Shown in pieces: positions 17,870-25,704 of a DNA stretch of 64,000 nt (positions are counted from its first letter, which is position 1; every line of letters begins with the position of its first letter). A program made the position numbers and the translations under genes. The DNA is from Mesoflavibacter sp037029465. GTDB taxonomy: Bacteria > Bacteroidota > Bacteroidia > Flavobacteriales > Flavobacteriaceae. The DNA lies in the NCBI RefSeq assembly GCF_037029465.1, contig NZ_JAYMEM010000018.1, positions 1-64,000 on the forward strand. Reading direction: 5' to 3'. Under the pieces are notes generated by a model. The model saw only the letters and a program-made list of their open reading frames with translations. It was not told the origin of the DNA and did no database searches.

Positions 17870-18358
17870 ATGCCAGTAAAAATTAGATTACAAAGACACG
17901 GTAAAAAAGGGAAACCTTACTACTGGATCGTAGCAGCAGATGCTAGAGCAAAAAGAGATGGTAAATACTTAGAAAAAATAGGTGCTTACAATCCAAACAC
18001 TAACCCAGCAACTATCGATTTAGATGTTGATGGAGCAGTAAAATGGTTACAGAATGGTGCACAACCAACTGACACAGCAAGAGCAATTTTATCTTATAAA
18101 GGTGCTTTACTTAAAAACCATTTAGCGGGTGGAGTTAGAAAAGGCGCTTTAACTGAAGAGCAAGCAGAAGAGAAATTTAATGCTTGGTTAGAAGAAAAAG
18201 CAGGAAAAGTTGATGCTAAGAAAGAAAACTTAGCTAAAGCTGAAGCAGATGCTAAAGCAAAAGCTTTTGAAGCTGAAAAAGCAGCTAACGAAGCTCGTAT
18301 TGCAGCAGCAGCTCCTGTTGTTGAAGAAGAAGCTGAAGCTTCAAACGAAGAAGAATAA
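17870..18358 (+). CDS. rpsP: 30S ribosomal protein S16
   Basis: A 162-aa ribosomal protein. Residues 1-80 are canonical S16 (MPVKIRLQRHGKKGKPYYWIVAAD type start, VKWLQNGAQPTDTARAIL). The rest is a Lys/Ala/Glu-rich helical tail (AKKENLAKAEADAKAKAFE), the C-terminal extension usual in Bacteroidota and absent from the short enterobacterial protein. First gene of an rpsP-rimM-methyltransferase run, with a terminator hairpin directly after it. Confidence 0.97.
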   Translation: MPVKIRLQRHGKKGKPYYWIVAADARAKRDGKYLEKIGAYNPNTNPATIDLDVDGAVKWLQNGAQPTDTARAILSYKGALLKNHLAGGVRKGALTEEQAEEKFNAWLEEKAGKVDAKKENLAKAEADAKAKAFEAEKAANEARIAAAAPVVEEEAEASNEEE

Positions 18359-18380
18359 AAAATATTTTTTTATACTTTTA

Positions 18381-18410
18381 AACTCCGATAGTCGCTATCG
18401 GAGTTTTTTA
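18381..18410 (+). terminator. Terminator or attenuator between rpsP and rimM
   Basis: An 11-bp stem AACTCCGATAG/CTATCGGAGTT with a TCG loop is followed by T6. It ends 17 nt before the chosen rimM start, so rimM expression depends on read-through unless a further promoter exists. Confidence 0.8.
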
Positions 18411-18427
18411 TGTTTAAAACTTTCCTT

Positions 18428-18958
18428 ATGGATATAAATGAATGCTTTTACGTTGGTAAAATTGTAAAAAAATACAGTTTTAAAGGAGAATTACTAATAA
18501 AATTAGATACTGACGAGCCTGAACAATTTGAAAACCTTGAGTCTATACTTATTAACTTAAGAGGTAATTTAGTACCTTTTTTTATAGAAAGTTCACAACT
18601 ACACAAATCTGAATTACTACGTGTTAAATTTGAAGAAGTAGACACAGAAGATGATGCAGATAGTTTAATGAAAAGCGAGTTATACTTACCATTAAGCTTT
18701 TTACCAGAGTTAGAAGATGATAAGTTTTACTATCATGAAATTATAGGTTTTAAAGTTGAAGATAAAAACTTTGGAAACGTTGGGATAATTTCTGGTGTAA
18801 ATGATAGCACAGCTCAAGCACTGTTTGAAATTGATAGAAATGGGACAGAGATTTTAATCCCGATGAATGACGAGTTTATCACCAAAGTAGACAAACCCAA
18901 CAAAACTATTTTTGTAGAAACACCAGAAGGACTAATAGATCTTTACATTAATGAATAA
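18428..18958 (+). CDS. rimM: Ribosome maturation factor RimM
   Basis: A 176-aa 16S rRNA processing factor that binds S19 and assists assembly of the 30S head. It has an N-terminal RimM barrel (FYVGKIVKKYSFKGELLIKLDTD) and a C-terminal PRC-barrel (YHEIIGFKVEDKNFGNVGIISGV, EILIPMNDEFITKVD). I prefer the ATG at 18428 (MDINECFYVG), because the in-frame ATG at 18410 directly abuts the T run of the terminator. Its stop overlaps the next gene by 8 nt. Confidence 0.94.
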   Translation: MDINECFYVGKIVKKYSFKGELLIKLDTDEPEQFENLESILINLRGNLVPFFIESSQLHKSELLRVKFEEVDTEDDADSLMKSELYLPLSFLPELEDDKFYYHEIIGFKVEDKNFGNVGIISGVNDSTAQALFEIDRNGTEILIPMNDEFITKVDKPNKTIFVETPEGLIDLYINE

Positions 18959-19664
18959 CCCTTTTCAATTCAAGCAGTTTACAGTTAAACAAGACCAATG
19001 CGCCATGAAAATTGGTACAGATAGCGTCTTACTTGGCGCTTGGACACCATTAAAAGACAATCCTTTTTCTATTTTAGATATTGGTGCTGGTACAGGAATT
19101 TTATCTTTAATGTTAGCCCAACGCAGTAACGCACAAGTTATCGACGGTTTAGAAATAGACGAAAAGGCTTATGAACAGTGTGTAGACAACTTTGAAAACT
19201 CTCCTTGGTCAGACCGATTATTTTGTTATCACGCAGATTTACAGGAATTTGCCGAAGAAATTGAAGACAAATATGATCTAATAATTAGCAATCCGCCGTT
19301 TTACGCAGACCATTTTAAAACCGATAACAAGCAACGTGACATGGCGCGCTTTCAAGATGCGATGCCTTTTGAACATCTTGTGGTTTGTGCTGCTCATCTT
19401 TTGGAAGACAACGGAAGATTTTCAGCAATTATACCTTTTAGTGAAGAAGACCGATTTATCAATCTTGCTCAAAAAGTAGGATTATTTCCTAACCAAATCC
19501 TTAACGTAAAAGGTAATCCAAACGCTGATATAAAAAGAAGTTTGATTAGCTTTAGTTTCCACGAAAGTGAAATACAAAAAGAAGAATTAACTATAGAAAC
19601 CCAAAGACATCAATACACAGAAGACTACATAAATCTTACTAAAGATTTCTACTTAAAAATGTAG
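18951..19664 (+). CDS. tRNA1(Val) A37 N6-methyltransferase-like protein
   Basis: A 237-aa class I SAM-dependent methyltransferase of the TrmN6/YfiC group. The SAM motif is ILDIGAGTGILSLM (41-54), and the amino-methylation motif NPPFY sits at 114-118, which indicates methylation of an exocyclic amine. Family knowledge suggests modification of adenine 37 in tRNA1(Val). It overlaps rimM by 8 nt (ATGAATAA), so translation is probably coupled. Confidence 0.88.
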   Translation: MNNPFQFKQFTVKQDQCAMKIGTDSVLLGAWTPLKDNPFSILDIGAGTGILSLMLAQRSNAQVIDGLEIDEKAYEQCVDNFENSPWSDRLFCYHADLQEFAEEIEDKYDLIISNPPFYADHFKTDNKQRDMARFQDAMPFEHLVVCAAHLLEDNGRFSAIIPFSEEDRFINLAQKVGLFPNQILNVKGNPNADIKRSLISFSFHESEIQKEELTIETQRHQYTEDYINLTKDFYLKM

Positions 19665-19670
19665 TTTTAA

Positions 19671-19701
19671 TTGGGCAATGAAAACGATTTCGTTATTTTT
19701 G
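19671..19701 (+). promoter_or_regulatory. Promoter of the acyl-CoA dehydrogenase gene
   Basis: TTG (19671-19673), a 20-nt spacer and TATTTTTG (19694-19701) match the Bacteroidota consensus. The ATG follows 72 nt further on. Confidence 0.65.
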
Positions 19702-19773
19702 TTAACTATAAAATTGTAAACAATATACTGTTACAGATATCATTAAGCAACAGTTTAAAACTATACTTATCTA

Positions 19774-20952
19774 ATGAAACCAGATTTATTTGAAGCTCCA
19801 GATTACTTAAATCTTGACGATTTATTAAACGACGAACATAAATTAGTACGCGATGCTGCTAGAGAATGGGTTAAACGTGATGTTTCTCCTATTATTGAAG
19901 AGTATGCACAAAAAGCAGAATTCCCAGAACAAATTATTGGTGGATTAGCCGAGATTGGTGCGTTTGGACCATATATACCTATGGAATATGGTGGCGCAGG
20001 ATTAGACCAAATTTCTTATGGTTTAATCATGCAAGAGATTGAACGTGGCGATTCTGGTGTACGTAGCACTGCTTCTGTACAATCGTCTTTAGTAATGTAT
20101 CCTATTTTTAAATATGGTAACGAAGAGCAACGTAAAAAATACTTACCAAAATTAGCTTCTGGAGAATGGATGGGTTGTTTTGGTTTAACCGAGCCTGATC
20201 ACGGATCTAATCCTGGTGGAATGGTTACTAATTTTAAAGATATGGGTGACCATTATCTTTTAAATGGCGCTAAAATGTGGATTAGCAACGCACCTTTTGC
20301 ACAAGTTGCTGTTGTTTGGGCAAAAAATGAAGAAGGTCGTATACACGGTTTAATTGTAGAGCGTGGTATGGAAGGATTTTCTACTCCAGAAACTCACAAC
20401 AAATGGTCGTTACGTGCAAGCGCAACTGGCGAACTTATTTTTGATAACGTAAAAGTGCCAAAAGAAAACCTATTACCTAACAAATCTGGTCTTGGCGCAC
20501 CATTAGGTTGTTTAGATTCTGCAAGATATGGTATCGCTTGGGGCGCAATTGGTGCTGCAATGGATTGTTACGATACGGCATTAAGATACAGTAAAGAGCG
20601 TATGCAGTTTGGTAAGCCAATTGGACAATTTCAATTACAACAAAAAAAGTTAGCCGAAATGATTACAGAAATCACCAAAGCACAATTATTAGCTTGGCGT
20701 GTTGGTGTTTTACGTAATGAAGGTAAAGCAACGTCTGCTCAAATCTCTATGGCTAAACGTAATAATGTAGATATGGCTATAAAAATTGCTCGTGAAGCTA
20801 GACAAATGTTAGGCGGAATGGGTATTACTGGAGAATACAGCATTATGCGTCATATGATGAATTTAGAAAGTGTAATTACTTACGAAGGTACACATGATAT
20901 TCATTTATTAATCACAGGTTTAGACGTCACTGGATTAAATGCTTTTAAATAA
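19774..20952 (+). CDS. Acyl-CoA dehydrogenase, glutaryl-CoA dehydrogenase-like
   Basis: A 392-aa flavoprotein. The active-site base is Glu371 in TYEGTHDIH. This position and context, together with the RSTASVQSSLVMYPI segment (containing the Arg that in the family contacts the distal carboxylate), are characteristic of glutaryl-CoA dehydrogenase. That enzyme oxidatively decarboxylates glutaryl-CoA to crotonyl-CoA in lysine and tryptophan breakdown. FAD-contact segments CFGLTEPDHGSNPGGM and KMWISNA are present. It is monocistronic, with its own promoter and terminator. Confidence 0.9.
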   Translation: MKPDLFEAPDYLNLDDLLNDEHKLVRDAAREWVKRDVSPIIEEYAQKAEFPEQIIGGLAEIGAFGPYIPMEYGGAGLDQISYGLIMQEIERGDSGVRSTASVQSSLVMYPIFKYGNEEQRKKYLPKLASGEWMGCFGLTEPDHGSNPGGMVTNFKDMGDHYLLNGAKMWISNAPFAQVAVVWAKNEEGRIHGLIVERGMEGFSTPETHNKWSLRASATGELIFDNVKVPKENLLPNKSGLGAPLGCLDSARYGIAWGAIGAAMDCYDTALRYSKERMQFGKPIGQFQLQQKKLAEMITEITKAQLLAWRVGVLRNEGKATSAQISMAKRNNVDMAIKIAREARQMLGGMGITGEYSIMRHMMNLESVITYEGTHDIHLLITGLDVTGLNAFK

Positions 20953-20991
20953 GCTATAGATTTTACATTTCTATAAATAGTTAATTAATAT

Positions 20992-21024
20992 AAAATGCAC
21001 CTTAATTTTAGAGGTGCATTTTTT
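20992..21024 (+). terminator. Terminator after the acyl-CoA dehydrogenase gene
   Basis: An 11-bp stem AAAATGCACCT/AGGTGCATTTT is followed by T residues. A TAnnTTTG-like element (21024-21031) for the next gene follows at once. Confidence 0.8.
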
Positions 21025-21047
21025 ATTTTTGTTAAAAATGAAATGCT

Positions 21048-21836
21048 ATGACTATTAACGATATTGAAAAATCAATTGATCCTCTTAAGAATCAATTGCT
21101 TAATCACAGTTTATACAACAAAATAAAATCTATAGAAGATTTAGAAATCTTTTTACAACATCATGTTTATGCTGTTTGGGATTTTATGTCGCTACTTAAA
21201 GCACTGCAAAATAAACTAACTTGTACTACAATACCTTGGTTGCCTACAAAACACCCAGAAACAAGATATTTAATTAACGAAATTGTTCTTGCCGAAGAAA
21301 CCGATGTAGATATTAATGGTAACCATAAAAGCCACTACGAAATGTATCTAGACGCTATGCAAGCCTGTGGCGTTTCAACCAATCAAATAGAACTATTCTT
21401 AGAATCTTCTTTAAGCTTAGGAAACATATTTGTTGCTATAAGAAACAGCAAATTACCTCAATCACTACAAGACTTTTTAGAATTTACGTTTAACGTTGCA
21501 ATAGAAGGTCAACCACATCAAATTGCTGCTGCATTTACCTTTGGTCGCGAAGATTTAATCCCGAATATGTTTACTGAAATCTTAAAGAATTTCCAGCAAA
21601 ACTTCCCTGAAAAAGACCTTTCTAAGTTAGTGTATTACTTTGAAAGACATATCGAATTAGATGCTGACGAACATGGTCCTATGGCGCTTCAAATGATAGA
21701 AGAGCTTTGTGGAAATGATGAGAAAAAATGGAAAGAAGTTGAAGACATCTCAATAGAAGCTTTACAAAAACGAATTGCACTTTGGGACGGTATTGAAAAC
21801 GCAATTTTAGAAAGCAAAGAAGTTGTATCTTTATAG
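21048..21836 (+). CDS. DUF3050 domain-containing protein
   Basis: A 262-aa all-helical protein covered by DUF3050 over its whole length. The pattern HHVYAVWDFMSLLKALQ, then NEIVLAEETDVD and SHYEMYLDAM, and near the end HIELDADEHGPMAL resembles heme-oxygenase-like helical bundles. His and acidic residues (E78, H96, H201, D205, H209) are placed as possible metal ligands. That would fit a diiron or other oxygenase-type enzyme, but this is inference from the pattern only. It precedes the SGNH gene by 2 nt. Confidence 0.82.
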   Translation: MTINDIEKSIDPLKNQLLNHSLYNKIKSIEDLEIFLQHHVYAVWDFMSLLKALQNKLTCTTIPWLPTKHPETRYLINEIVLAEETDVDINGNHKSHYEMYLDAMQACGVSTNQIELFLESSLSLGNIFVAIRNSKLPQSLQDFLEFTFNVAIEGQPHQIAAAFTFGREDLIPNMFTEILKNFQQNFPEKDLSKLVYYFERHIELDADEHGPMALQMIEELCGNDEKKWKEVEDISIEALQKRIALWDGIENAILESKEVVSL

Positions 21837-21838
21837 AT

Positions 21839-22537
21839 ATGAAACAATTAACGCTTTTTATTTCTGCAATTTTTATATTGTTTTTGTGCTGCAACGCAAC
21901 AGATAGCAACCAAACTAACAATATTAAAACGCCACAAACAACCAATTACAAACTATTGTCTTTGGGTGATAGTTACACAATTGGAGAAAGTGTTTGCAAA
22001 ACGTGTCGCTTTCCAGAACAACTTAAAGACAGCTTAATTAATAATACAGAAAATACTGCTTTCAACTTAAAGGTTGTAGCAACAACAGGCTGGACTACGA
22101 CCAATTTATTAAACGGAATTATCAACGAAAATCTACCAAATAACTACGATTTAGTCACCTTACTAATTGGTGTAAATAATCAATATCAAGGAAAAGATTT
22201 TTCAATTTATGAAACCGAATTTCCAGAACTAGTTGATATTGCAATTACTAAAGCAAAAGGCGATAAAAATAGAGTTATTGTCGTTTCCATTCCTGATTAT
22301 GCGTTCACACCTTTTGGAAACGGAAACACAACTATTTCTTCAGAAATTGATACATATAACGCTTTCGCGGAAAATTATTGCAACGCTAATAACATTACTT
22401 TTGTAAACATTACAGACATAACCAGAAATGGATTAGAAGACACAGATTTAGTTGCTTCAGATGGTTTACATCCTTCCGAAAAAGCCTATAGTTTATTTGT
22501 AGAACGTTTATTACCTTACGCTTTAGAAAAACTTTAG
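21839..22537 (+). CDS. SGNH/GDSL hydrolase lipoprotein
   Basis: A 232-aa esterase-like protein with a lipoprotein signal (LFLCC, Cys17 or 18). It carries the GDSL block SLGDSYTIGE with nucleophile Ser45, an oxyanion Gly in TTGW, the Asn block LIGVNNQ, and the catalytic Asp/His in DGLHPSEKAY. It presumably deacylates a lipid or sugar ester in the periplasm. It is translationally close to DUF3050 (2-nt gap) and to the phosphoesterase (9-nt gap). Confidence 0.87.
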   Translation: MKQLTLFISAIFILFLCCNATDSNQTNNIKTPQTTNYKLLSLGDSYTIGESVCKTCRFPEQLKDSLINNTENTAFNLKVVATTGWTTTNLLNGIINENLPNNYDLVTLLIGVNNQYQGKDFSIYETEFPELVDIAITKAKGDKNRVIVVSIPDYAFTPFGNGNTTISSEIDTYNAFAENYCNANNITFVNITDITRNGLEDTDLVASDGLHPSEKAYSLFVERLLPYALEKL

Positions 22538-22546
22538 CGTAAGATT

Positions 22547-23440
22547 ATGTTTTCAGCAAAGAAAAGATTAGACAGAGCTTATCAAAATGCTCACGTTATT
22601 CCTTTTGATGACGACTCCAAATTTATATTATTTAGCGATTGTCATCGTGGTGATAATAGTTTTGCAGACGACTTTGCCAATAATCGAAACATCTATTACC
22701 ACGCATTAAAGCACTACTACGTTGAAGGTTTTAATTATGCCGAACTTGGCGATGGTGATGAACTTTGGGAAAACATTTCTTTCTCCTCCATTTTAAACGC
22801 ACATAAAAATGTTTATCATTTGATGCAACTGTTTCATAAAAAGAACCGTTTGCATATGATTTGGGGAAATCATGATATGGTATATCGTAATCCTGATACA
22901 GTTAAGAAAAATCTATCTACCTATTTTGACCCAAAAGTAGGCGAAGAAGTAGAACTTTTTGGCGATATCAAATATCATGAAGCTATTGTTTTAAAACACA
23001 AAGACACTAATCAAGAGATCTTTTTAACGCACGGTCATCAAGCAGATTGGTGGAATTATCTATTCTGGAAATGGAGTCGGTTTTTAGTTAGAATTTTATG
23101 GAAACCTTTAAACGTAATGGGAATTGCAGATCCAACAAGTCCTGCAAAAAACTACAAAGAATTAATTAAAGTAGAACGTCGTACCAAAAAATGGATTACC
23201 GACAACGACAACCTAATGACCATTGTTGGTCATACACACAGACCACGTTTTCCAGAACCTGGTGATATTGCTTTTTTTAACGACGGAAGTTGCGTACATC
23301 CAAGAAGCATCACAGGTATTGAAATAGAAAATGGTACAATATCTTTAATAAAATGGCAAATTGCTACTAAAGAAGATGGCACACTTCAAATTGTAAGAGT
23401 ATTATTAGAAGGACCAAGAAGATTGGTAGATTATAGATAA
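22547..23440 (+). CDS. Calcineurin-like metallophosphoesterase
   Basis: A 297-aa cytoplasmic phosphoesterase with the dinuclear-metal motifs in order: SDCHRGD (D31, H33), GDGDE (from 68), GNHD (107-110), a downstream TLTHGH-type His (LTHGHQ) and GHTHRPRF. The overall organisation is near the LpxH/UDP-diacylglucosamine hydrolase and serine/threonine phosphatase groups. The substrate is not determined. Third gene of the DUF3050-SGNH-phosphoesterase run, followed by a hairpin terminator. Confidence 0.85.
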   Translation: MFSAKKRLDRAYQNAHVIPFDDDSKFILFSDCHRGDNSFADDFANNRNIYYHALKHYYVEGFNYAELGDGDELWENISFSSILNAHKNVYHLMQLFHKKNRLHMIWGNHDMVYRNPDTVKKNLSTYFDPKVGEEVELFGDIKYHEAIVLKHKDTNQEIFLTHGHQADWWNYLFWKWSRFLVRILWKPLNVMGIADPTSPAKNYKELIKVERRTKKWITDNDNLMTIVGHTHRPRFPEPGDIAFFNDGSCVHPRSITGIEIENGTISLIKWQIATKEDGTLQIVRVLLEGPRRLVDYR

Positions 23441-23444
23441 AAAA

Positions 23445-23465
23445 ATTCCTGCATAAAGCAGGAAT
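23445..23465. terminator. Bidirectional terminator between convergent genes
   Basis: An 8-bp stem ATTCCTGC/GCAGGAAT with a 5-nt loop, flanked by A5 and a T-rich tract. It serves the phosphoesterase gene (+) and possibly the ferredoxin gene (-). Confidence 0.7.
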
Positions 23466-23497
23466 CTATTTTATAATTTTGAACTTCTGTTGAAAAT

Positions 23498-23833
23498 TTA
23501 AGATTCAGGAGCCAATTCTACTTCTAAGCCTTCTAATTCTGGCGTAATTTGTATTTGACAACCTAATCTTGAGTTATCTTTTACGTAAAAAGCTTCGCTT
23601 AGCATAGCTTCTTCATCATCTTGCATTTCTGGTAATTCGGTATCACTTAAAACATAGCATTGGCAGCTAGCACACATTGCCATACCGCCACAAATACCAA
23701 TGGTTCCTTCTGGAGCAAGTTCGTAACTACGTACAACTTCCATTAAATTCATTGCCATATCTGTTGGTGCTACAACGTCATGTGTTACACCATCACGATC
23801 GGTAATTTTAATGTTGATATCTTGATTTTCCAT
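23498..23833 (-). CDS. Adrenodoxin-type 2Fe-2S ferredoxin
   Basis: A 111-aa electron carrier. The cluster-binding cysteines are C48, C54, C57 and C92 in the C-x5-C-x2-C...C pattern of vertebrate/bacterial adrenodoxin-type ferredoxins. An additional C59 is present. The acidic helix PEMQDDEEAMLSEA supports partner binding. The encoded reductase lies just upstream on the same strand (24252-25304), so the two probably form one electron-transfer chain. A four-helix-bundle gene lies between them. Confidence 0.92.
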   Translation of the reverse strand: MENQDINIKITDRDGVTHDVVAPTDMAMNLMEVVRSYELAPEGTIGICGGMAMCASCQCYVLSDTELPEMQDDEEAMLSEAFYVKDNSRLGCQIQITPELEGLEVELAPES

Positions 23834-23865
23834 TAAAAAAGTAATTAGTAATTAGTGGTAAGTAG

Positions 23866-24216
23866 TTAGTCCTTAATAGATTTAATCAAACCACGTAACA
23901 TTTTTGAAATTTCATTAGTGTTTTCAATAAGGCTATTAGCCTTATTTTCATTTATATAATTTAGTCGAACAGAAAGATATAACATAGACCTAACTTCACT
24001 ATTTGATGACAGTGAAAAATATAGAAATCTTTTAAAATCTGCATTTGAGTTTCTGTCAAAACCTTCAGCTATATTATTTGATATAGAAACAGCAGCTCGT
24101 TTAATTTGATCTCTAAACGAGAAGTCTTTATTTTCTTGAAAATGAGCATAAATTTCTACAGCTAAATCTTGAGACTTTTGCCAAACTAACAATTCTTCAA
24201 ATTTTAAAACAGCCAT
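23866..24216 (-). CDS. Four-helix-bundle protein (23S rRNA intervening-sequence family)
   Basis: A 116-aa S23/IVP-type four-helix bundle. It starts FEELLVWQKSQDLAVEIY, has the central RAAVSISNNIAEGFDRNS signature, and ends in basic helices. The family is named for open frames in 23S rRNA intervening sequences and is widely scattered as single genes with unknown function. Here it separates the ferredoxin gene from its reductase gene. Short A/T-rich direct repeats (TTAGTAATTAGTGG-like) lie at its 3' flank, which suggests that it arrived independently. Confidence 0.87.
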   Translation of the reverse strand: MAVLKFEELLVWQKSQDLAVEIYAHFQENKDFSFRDQIKRAAVSISNNIAEGFDRNSNADFKRFLYFSLSSNSEVRSMLYLSVRLNYINENKANSLIENTNEISKMLRGLIKSIKD

Positions 24217-24251
24217 AAAACTTTATACTTGTTCCTTGAAACTTACTACTC

Positions 24252-25304
24252 TTACTCTATTGCTTTAACAACTGCTTTTGGTGCTTCTTTACGTGTGCCA
24301 TCAAAACCATCTACACCAGCAACGGTAGTATATTTTAATACATAACGTTTACCTGGATTAATAATTTGATAAGCAGATTGACACATTAAAGTTGCCTCAT
24401 GAAATCCGCAAAGTATTAACTTTAACTTACCAGGATACGTATTTACATCTCCAATAGCATATATACCAGGAATATTAGTTTGATAGTCTAACGCATTGTT
24501 TACTTTAATGGCGTTTTTTTCTATTTCTAATCCCCAATCTGCAATTGGTCCTAGTTTTGGAGATAAACCAAATAATGGCACAAAATGATCACATTCCTTT
24601 TTGTAGGTTTTAGCATCTTGTTTAATGGTTACAGCTTCAATTTTTCCGTCACCTTCAACACCTATTACTTCTGCTGGTGTGATTAAATTAATTTTTCCTG
24701 CAGATTTTAATTCTTGTACTTTTTCTACTGAATCTAAATGACCTCTAAACTCATTACGTCTATGTATTAAAGTAACTTCTTCGGCTACATCACTTAAAAA
24801 GATACTCCAGTCTAAAGCAGAATCTCCTCCACCAGCAATAACAACCTTTTTACCACGGTACATTTCTGGTTCTTTAATCATGTACTCTACACCTTTATCT
24901 TCGTAATCTGCAAGATTATCAATTAAAGGTTTGCGTGGCTCAAAACTACCTAATCCACCAGCAATTGCAACTACTGGCGCATGGTGTTTTGTACCTTTAT
25001 TTGTGGTAACAATAAATGTTCCGTCGTCTTGTTTTTCTATGGTATCTGCACGCTCTCCTAAAGTAAATCCAGGTTCAAATTGCTTGCATTGTTCCATTAA
25101 TTTATGTGTTAAATCGCCAGCAAGAATTTCTGGATAGGCTGGGATATCATAAATTGGTTTTTTGGGATATATTTCTGAACATTGTCCACCTGGTTGTGGT
25201 AATGCGTCTATTAAGTGACATTTTAATTTTAATAATCCTGCTTCAAAGACTGCAAAAAGACCTGTTGGTCCTGCGCCTATGATTAGTATATCTGTTTTAA
25301 TCAT
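24252..25304 (-). CDS. Ferredoxin--NADP+ reductase (thioredoxin-reductase-like)
   Basis: A 350-aa FAD- and NADP-binding flavoprotein of the low-molecular-weight thioredoxin-reductase-like FNR class (YumC type). The FAD motif is IIGAGPTGLFAVFEAG, and HLIDALPQPGGQCSEIYP follows. The NADP motif is VVIAGGGDSALDWSI, and GIYAIGDVNTY contacts the flavin. It has no redox-active CxxC, which separates it from true thioredoxin reductase. The natural partner is the nearby ferredoxin. Confidence 0.92.
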   Translation of the reverse strand: MIKTDILIIGAGPTGLFAVFEAGLLKLKCHLIDALPQPGGQCSEIYPKKPIYDIPAYPEILAGDLTHKLMEQCKQFEPGFTLGERADTIEKQDDGTFIVTTNKGTKHHAPVVAIAGGLGSFEPRKPLIDNLADYEDKGVEYMIKEPEMYRGKKVVIAGGGDSALDWSIFLSDVAEEVTLIHRRNEFRGHLDSVEKVQELKSAGKINLITPAEVIGVEGDGKIEAVTIKQDAKTYKKECDHFVPLFGLSPKLGPIADWGLEIEKNAIKVNNALDYQTNIPGIYAIGDVNTYPGKLKLILCGFHEATLMCQSAYQIINPGKRYVLKYTTVAGVDGFDGTRKEAPKAVVKAIE

Positions 25305-25323
25305 CTTTTAAAATTGTTTTGTG

Positions 25324-25331
25324 CAAATGTA
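25324..25331 (-). promoter_or_regulatory. Predicted -7 element of the ferredoxin reductase gene
   Basis: TACATTTG on the minus strand matches TAnnTTTG, 19 nt upstream of the ATG. No TTG is seen at the usual distance. Confidence 0.5.
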
Positions 25332-25377
25332 AAAGGTTAATTTGTTGCGACTTATGACTTTTGTCAGCTTTACGCCT

Positions 25378-25464
25378 GCGTTAGCGATAGTAGTGGTTAG
25401 CTTTTGCCGAGGCTTGCATCGAGCCAAAACTAGTAACGAATAGCGCGACTCTTGTGGTAACGCC
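25378..25464 (+). repeat. Intergenic repeat, family 1 copy A (short, diverged)
   Basis: An 87-bp element opening GCGTTAGCGAT and closing GGTAACGCC, so the ends GCGTTA/TAACGC are inverted repeats. It resembles copies at 28809-28920, 47284-47380 and 46538-46656 (reverse). It sits between the NifU-like gene and the reductase gene. Its last C also forms part of the NifU-like stop codon. Confidence 0.7.
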
Positions 25465-25704
25465 CTAAACACCAATATTTGTGACTTTTTCTATCTGCGG
25501 CGCGTACTTTTTTATAGTCATCTCTACACCAGATTTTAAAGTCATTTGGTTAACACTACACGAGGTACACGCGCCTTGAAGTTGCACGGTAACCTCGTTA
25601 TTTTCTATGGAAATTAGCTCTATATCTCCGCCATCATTTTGTAAAAATGGACGAATTTCTTCTAAAGCTTTTTCTACGTTTATTTTTAGTTCTTGTGCTG
25701 TCAT
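25465..25704 (-). CDS. NifU C-terminal domain protein (Fe-S scaffold)
   Basis: A 79-aa protein consisting only of the NifU/Nfu domain. It starts ELKINVEKALEEIRPFLQNDGGDIELI and ends with the cluster-binding Cys pair in GACTSCSVNQMTLK. It assembles or carries 4Fe-4S clusters. It begins directly after the Mrp gene (stop and start are one base apart), so the two Fe-S biogenesis proteins are co-transcribed. The stop codon TAG overlaps the last base of repeat copy A. Confidence 0.93.
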   Translation of the reverse strand: MTAQELKINVEKALEEIRPFLQNDGGDIELISIENNEVTVQLQGACTSCSVNQMTLKSGVEMTIKKYAPQIEKVTNIGV

